Of a stretch of DNA of 64,000 nucleotides, positions 60,482 to 64,000 are shown one piece after another; the stretch's first letter is position 1, and each line of letters begins with the position of its first letter. Under the pieces are notes generated by a model. The model made no database searches. It was given only the letters and a program-made list of their open reading frames with translations, and was not told the origin of the DNA. Source of the DNA: Glycomyces niveus (GTDB lineage: Bacteria > Actinomycetota > Actinomycetes > Mycobacteriales > Micromonosporaceae); NCBI RefSeq assembly GCF_017592475.1, contig NZ_JAGFNP010000011.1, positions 10,346-74,345 of the forward strand, read 5' to 3'. Both the position numbers and the translations under genes were made by a program.

Positions 60482-60941
60482 CGGCGCATCGGGACTCGGC
60501 CAGCGCCGCCAGGTCGGCGCGGTCCTTGGGGCGGTCCAGCATGGTCTTGTAAGCGATCACGTCGTCGATCCGGAAGTACCGCAGCCCGTCGAGGACTTCC
60601 GCGCCTTCGATCAGGTCGTCGATCGACGCTTCCCTGTCGAGCCATCGCGCGCTCACATTGATCCTGCCGCCGAAGAGCTGCGCGATCTTGTCGCCGGTGT
60701 TCTCCCCGATCGTGAGACCGTCATGCTCAGGAAGGTGCGCGAGTGTCAGCGCATTCGCGAACGTCGCTCCGCGCGCGACCACGTCGAGGTCGGAGGCGTG
60801 CTCGATGACGGCGTCGCGGAGCAGTCGGGCGCTGCCCGCCAGAACGAAGTCGGCCGGGTCGAACAGGTTCTTCCGGATGAGTTTCCAGATCAGGGCGACG
60901 AGTTCGCCATGGCGGTAGACGGCATTGCGGGCGTGTGCCAC
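60468..60941 (-). CDS. Nucleotidyltransferase-fold protein (AbiEii-like)
   Basis: 157 residues. VLAGSARLLRDAV followed by ASDLDVVARG has the G-S...D-x-D core of minimal nucleotidyltransferases, and the end FRIDDVIAYKTMLDRPKDRADLAAL is the helical segment seen in AbiEii-type toxins and related family members. There is no antitoxin (AbiEi) gene beside it, so a toxin role is not supported; a housekeeping or orphan role is equally possible. GTG start. Confidence 0.65.
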   Translation of the reverse strand: MAHARNAVYRHGELVALIWKLIRKNLFDPADFVLAGSARLLRDAVIEHASDLDVVARGATFANALTLAHLPEHDGLTIGENTGDKIAQLFGGRINVSARWLDREASIDDLIEGAEVLDGLRYFRIDDVIAYKTMLDRPKDRADLAALAESRCAAIGR

Positions 60942-60998
60942 TTCGATGTCCTTTTCACTGAAGCGCAGGTCTCGGGATTCGGAGTGGCGAGGGCGGGG

Positions 60999-61229
60999 TC
61001 ATTCGTCGTTCGGCCTGTCGGCCGGCGACGTCTCGAGGGCGGCCAGTGCCCGAAGGATTGCTCCGCGCTCGGCCGGTGTGCTGTTCATGAGCGCCTGCCG
61101 CATGCGTTCGGTCTTGGCGCGCTCGATCGCGATGGTGCTGCGGTGTGTGAACCAGTACCGGAACACGAGCGCGATCGGCGTCGCGATGAACACCGATGCC
61201 GCGATCGGGAACAGCTCTGAGGGGATCAT
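60999..61229 (-). CDS. Small single-pass membrane protein
   Basis: 76 residues: a transmembrane helix near the N-terminus (about 5-25, FPIAASVFIATPIALVFRYWF) and a charged cytoplasmic helix with IAIERAKTERMRQAL. No family is recognised. Its ATG overlaps the stop of the Crp/Fnr gene (ATGA), so it is translated with that regulator. Confidence 0.75.
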   Translation of the reverse strand: MIPSELFPIAASVFIATPIALVFRYWFTHRSTIAIERAKTERMRQALMNSTPAERGAILRALAALETSPADRPNDE

Positions 61230-61918
61230 GGCGTTTCACGCGTGTCTAAGGTCGGCGGGCCGCCGCGATCGGCGAGGCGCTTGACCGATGCCAGGTCCAG
61301 GATCGTCAGGTTGCCGCGGCCGGTCGCCACGATGCCCGCGTCCCTCCACCGGCCCAAGACGATCGCCGCCGATTCCCTGGACAGCCCGGCGAGCGATCCG
61401 AGGTCGCGCTGGGTGACGCCCTTGATGAGCAGTCCCGCCTCGACCTCTCGGCCCAGACCGGCGTCGACCAGCCGCATGAGCCCCTTGGCGATCTTGCGCT
61501 CGCTGTTCGTCATAGAGGCGGTCCGCGGCTGGTCCTTGCTGACGATTCTGGACGCGAGATGCCGCAGCATGGCGAGGTTCGCGCGCGGATGGCTCAGGAG
61601 GAACTCGAGCCAGACGGCACCGGGGACGAGGTCCGCTTCCACGTCGTGCAATGCGACCAGGTCGGCGCTCCTCGGCAGTCCGGTCATCGGCGCGAGTTCG
61701 CCGACGATCTTGCCGGGGGCGTAGATGTACACGATCGACTTCGGGTCGCCCGAGACGGCTTTGATGTGACCGCTGCGGAGATAGAGGATGAAGTCGGTTC
61801 GGTCGCCTTCCCGGACGATCTCGCTTCCCGACGGGTAGGTGACCCGGTGGCAATGCGGTGCGAGCACGTCGAACTCCTCCTGCGTGAGGAATCCGCTCGC
61901 TTGTGTGTCATCCGGCAT
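61226..61918 (-). CDS. Crp/Fnr-family transcriptional regulator
   Basis: 230 residues. A cNMP-binding-type barrel comes first (CHRVTYPSGSEIVREGDRTDFILYLRSGHIKA, GKIVGELAPMTGLPRSADLVAL), then the dimer helix and a winged helix (VTQRDLGSLAGLSRESAAIVLGRWRDAGIV). No FNR-type cysteine cluster is seen. ATG 61918 is preferred to upstream ATGs because TACACT on the minus strand ends seven bases before it. That hexamer lies within a palindrome, which suggests autorepression. Confidence 0.9.
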   Translation of the reverse strand: MPDDTQASGFLTQEEFDVLAPHCHRVTYPSGSEIVREGDRTDFILYLRSGHIKAVSGDPKSIVYIYAPGKIVGELAPMTGLPRSADLVALHDVEADLVPGAVWLEFLLSHPRANLAMLRHLASRIVSKDQPRTASMTNSERKIAKGLMRLVDAGLGREVEAGLLIKGVTQRDLGSLAGLSRESAAIVLGRWRDAGIVATGRGNLTILDLASVKRLADRGGPPTLDTRETP

Positions 61919-61925
61919 GTCGTTA

Positions 61926-61940
61926 AGTGTAGGACTACAC
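61926..61940 (-). promoter_or_regulatory. Palindrome over the crp-like promoter
   Basis: GTGTAG-GA-CTACAC (61927-61940) is a perfect palindrome. Its left part includes the minus-strand -10 hexamer TACACT (61931-61926) of the crp-like gene, so a bound dimer would block transcription. Confidence 0.5.
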
Positions 61941-62023
61941 ATAGCTTGATCTTGGGATTGAACAGGCCCGTGTCGCACATCCGACCGTTCGGCGCTGTCG
62001 GACTGCGGCTCAAGGAGACCGCG

Positions 62024-62707
62024 TTACGGGGCGGTCGGCTCCGGCTCCGGGGTCTCGGACGGGGCCACTGGGTGCCGGATGCCCGGGTGGTCGTTGGGGA
62101 GGATCGCCCGGATGACCCAGCCGCTGATGATGAGGCAGAGGACGAGGAGGGGCCAGGAGAGGGCGATTTGGGCGAGGCCGCCGGCGACGACGGCGAGGCG
62201 GGCTTCGTCGCTGTTCCAGAACGGGGTGAGGATCGCGACGCGGAGGGCGTACATCGCCACCCAGACCCAGGAGGCCGCGCTGTAGGCGCGGAGGAGGTGG
62301 GGGTCGCGGCGCCAGCGGGTCTTCTGGCCGAGGAGGCCGCCGACGATGAGGCCGAGGAGGGGGCGGCGGAAGACGATGAAGCCGGCCCAGACGAGGGCGC
62401 TGGCGGCGTTGGTGACGATGCGGGGGAGGAGGATGTCCTGCGCGCGACCGGTGTAGAGGACGATGAGGCAGGCTACGGCGACGCTGAGGAGGCCGAGGAC
62501 GACGGCGCGGGGCTTGCGGCGCTGCCGGAGCCGGACGATCGCGATGGCTCCCGCGGAGAGGAGTGAAGTCGCTGCGGCCCAAGCGATCGAGTTACCGGTG
62601 AGCAACCAGGTGAGGATGAACACCACCACCGGGGCGGTGGCGTCGAAAGCACCGCGCTTGCCGCCTAGTAGGCTGACGAGCGTGTCTTGCCGCACAGTAT
62701 CGGACAA
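62024..62707 (-). CDS. DUF3159 family membrane protein
   Basis: 227 residues with about five to six transmembrane helices. The start DTVRQDTLVSLLGGKRGAFDATAPVVVFILTW and the RDPHLLRAYSAASWVWVAMYALRVA segment match DUF3159, an actinobacterial family of unknown function. The TTG start at 62707 has GAGGG seven bases upstream; a GTG at 62695 is an alternative. Confidence 0.88.
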   Translation of the reverse strand: MSDTVRQDTLVSLLGGKRGAFDATAPVVVFILTWLLTGNSIAWAAATSLLSAGAIAIVRLRQRRKPRAVVLGLLSVAVACLIVLYTGRAQDILLPRIVTNAASALVWAGFIVFRRPLLGLIVGGLLGQKTRWRRDPHLLRAYSAASWVWVAMYALRVAILTPFWNSDEARLAVVAGGLAQIALSWPLLVLCLIISGWVIRAILPNDHPGIRHPVAPSETPEPEPTAP

Positions 62708-62724
62708 CTGCCAACCCTCACCTC

Positions 62725-62754
62725 TCGACCCGCTAACGCAGGCAAGGCTACCCT
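62725..62754 (+). promoter_or_regulatory. Candidate leaderless promoter
   Basis: TCGACC (62725-62730), 18-base spacer, TACCCT (62749-62754), then GTG seven bases later at 62762. Confidence 0.45.
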
Positions 62755-62761
62755 AACCGCA

Positions 62762-63829
62762 GTGGCACGCCGGGCTTCGCCCGCAGCCCCACCTACGGAC
62801 GGATTGGCACGGTATCGGATGCTCGGCACACACCGGATCAGTGAAGCGCAGCTCGTCGACCTGCTCCGCCGGGCCAGAAAGACCGACTTCGGGCGCTGGA
62901 ACAAGGCGGACCTGCAGCGCGCCATGACCGACCTCGGCTGGCAGGTGCGCTCCGCGGAGGTCGACATCGGCATGTGGCGCGCCGAGACCGGCTACGACAC
63001 CGGCAACGCCATCGCCGACTCGATCCCGCCCCAGACCCCGGTCGCGGGGCGCGCCGACTTCTACTCCATCGAGGTCATGGTCCTGCGCTCGGCCGAGCGC
63101 GGCCGCCAGGGCGAGCAGCACCGCACGCTCATCTTCCGCGAGGTGCTGCGCACCATGATGAGCGAGCTCGGCGCGCCCGAGATCCGCGGCGGGGACGGCG
63201 GGCCGTGGATCCGCTGGTACCGCGACGGCCTCATCTTCGAGCTGCACCTGCGCCGCTTCCACGGCGGCGTGACGCTGCGCCTGCTCTCGCCCGAGCTGTT
63301 CGAGCAGCTCGAGGCGCACGCGGTCGGCAAGGGCGACGTGTCCGGCTGGGCTGCCTACGCCCGCACCGGCCAGCGCCCGCCCGAGCCCGCCTGCACCGAC
63401 ATGGGCGAGTTCACCGAGCGGCTGTCGTCGCTGCTGGCCGACATGGCCGCCGACGTGCCCGTGGTCGACACGGCGGGCACGGTGCTCCTGCGCACCGGCG
63501 ACTGGTCGGCGCGGTACGTGGCGGCGTTCGTCGACGGCGGCCTGCGCGTCGAGGCGAGCGCCGCGGTGAGCGGCGCCTGGCGGTCGGGCCTGTCGAACCT
63601 GCCGAGCATGGGCTTCCGCGCGCCGAGCGGCACGCAGCCGAACTGGTCGCGCAGCTTCAACTCGACCGACCGGACCGCCACGAACCAGGCCGCGCACATG
63701 ATGGTGGACGCCTTGCGGGCCTTCGGCATCCAGGACCTGTTCGACATCGTCTACGACGGCTTCACCGCGGACGGCGAGCGCATGTACCTGCCGGTGCTCG
63801 GCATCGGCAACGGCGACAACCCGTACTAG
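62762..63829 (+). CDS. Conserved-looking hypothetical protein
   Basis: 355 residues, soluble, no signal peptide or membrane segment. The N-terminal ~75 residues look like a small helical DNA- or protein-binding segment (ISEAQLVDLLRRARKTDFGRWNKADLQRAMTDLGW). The rest is mixed alpha/beta with FYSIEVMVLRSAERGRQGEQHRTLIFREVLRTMMSELG and several Trp. No enzyme motif is recognised. The GTG at 62762 is chosen because of the -10 element; a TTG at 62687 would add 25 residues. Its stop shares CTAG with the convergent MFS gene. Confidence 0.7.
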   Translation: MARRASPAAPPTDGLARYRMLGTHRISEAQLVDLLRRARKTDFGRWNKADLQRAMTDLGWQVRSAEVDIGMWRAETGYDTGNAIADSIPPQTPVAGRADFYSIEVMVLRSAERGRQGEQHRTLIFREVLRTMMSELGAPEIRGGDGGPWIRWYRDGLIFELHLRRFHGGVTLRLLSPELFEQLEAHAVGKGDVSGWAAYARTGQRPPEPACTDMGEFTERLSSLLADMAADVPVVDTAGTVLLRTGDWSARYVAAFVDGGLRVEASAAVSGAWRSGLSNLPSMGFRAPSGTQPNWSRSFNSTDRTATNQAAHMMVDALRAFGIQDLFDIVYDGFTADGERMYLPVLGIGNGDNPY

Positions 63830-64000
63830 ACGGCCGCGGGCTCGGGCTGCGGCGCCTCCATCGTCGCGCGCCGGAACGCCGGGAGGCGCCAGCCCACGAC
63901 CGCCACGCCGGCGATGCACGCGATGCCGCCGGCGAGGATCGCGCCGCCGAGGCCGAGCGGTCCGGCGAGGGCGCCGGCCTGGAGGTTGCCGAGCGCCGGC
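63826..64000 (-). CDS. MFS transporter, C-terminal end (partial)
   Basis: The last 57 codons of a minus-strand gene that runs out of the window. ALGNLQAGALAGPLGLGGAILAGGIACIAGVAV is a final loop and transmembrane helix very like those of enterobactin-exporter/MFS_3-type transporters, followed by WRLPAFRRA and an acidic, proline-rich tail. Family assignment rests on this fragment only. Confidence 0.6.
   Translation of the reverse strand, partial: PALGNLQAGALAGPLGLGGAILAGGIACIAGVAVVGWRLPAFRRATMEAPQPEPAAV

Noticed and set aside
60468..60941. AbiE-type toxin-antitoxin system
   Set aside because: Only a minimal nucleotidyltransferase-like protein is present; no AbiEi-type antitoxin is adjacent and the neighbours are unrelated.

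Overview
The window is very GC-rich, densely coded DNA from an actinobacterium, probably near Glycomyces/Stackebrandtia or the Micromonosporaceae. This rests on codon use, WalkerA-type ClpX, the etfBA, cysteine desulfurase-mnmA-MetE-like, ligA and gatCAB backbone, and many promoters of the form TANNNT followed 6-7 bases later by an ATG or GTG start (leaderless transcripts). The first ~93 bases are almost pure G and C runs and look like a contig edge or assembly artefact. No rRNA, tRNA, CRISPR array, prophage or insertion sequence was seen.

Layout. 0.35-10 kb: clpX, a PLDc_N membrane protein, etfBA, bioY, an XRE-like regulator, cysteine desulfurase, mnmA, a MetE C-terminal-type enzyme and a sulfotransferase. 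10-18.5 kb: a large DUF4153-like membrane protein, a VIT1/CCC1 transporter, CorA, an ABC-2 exporter with its TetR regulator behind a composite double operator, and a Tat-exported PhoX-family protein behind a PHO-box-like triple repeat. 18.5-25.7 kb: ligA, a GGDEF-EAL protein, an ECF sigma factor with a SnoaL-like tail, and two VOC proteins. 25.9-32 kb: an acetate/monocarboxylate uptake locus with two sodium:solute symporters, each preceded by a small membrane protein, around a LytS/LytT-type two-component pair with a 71-residue ORF coupled between kinase and regulator.

32-41 kb: an Erm-type 23S rRNA methyltransferase preceded by a 24-codon leader ORF with an Arg-Leu-Arg motif; a membrane-anchored receiver-domain protein; a tyrosine phosphatase; a frameshifted methyltransferase; an alpha/beta-hydrolase lacking its nucleophile; and a heterodimeric ABC exporter with complementary degenerate ATP sites. 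41-50 kb: gatCAB, mgtE with an upstream 32-codon ORF and attenuator-like hairpin, a metallophosphoesterase, a PQQ-type sugar dehydrogenase lipoprotein and a 2-hydroxyacid dehydrogenase. 51-60.5 kb: an oligopeptide/oligosaccharide ABC importer operon with a GH42 beta-galactosidase and an alpha/beta hydrolase, under palindromic operators. 60.5-64 kb: a nucleotidyltransferase-like protein, a small membrane protein, a Crp/Fnr regulator, DUF3159, a hypothetical protein and the C-terminal end of an MFS transporter.

The most interesting signals are regulatory small ORFs and operators rather than a new gene cluster: the erm leader peptide, the mgtE upstream ORF, the composite TetR operator, the LytTR-like direct repeat, and the sugar-uptake operators. 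All functional statements are inferred by reading the sequence; no database search was run.
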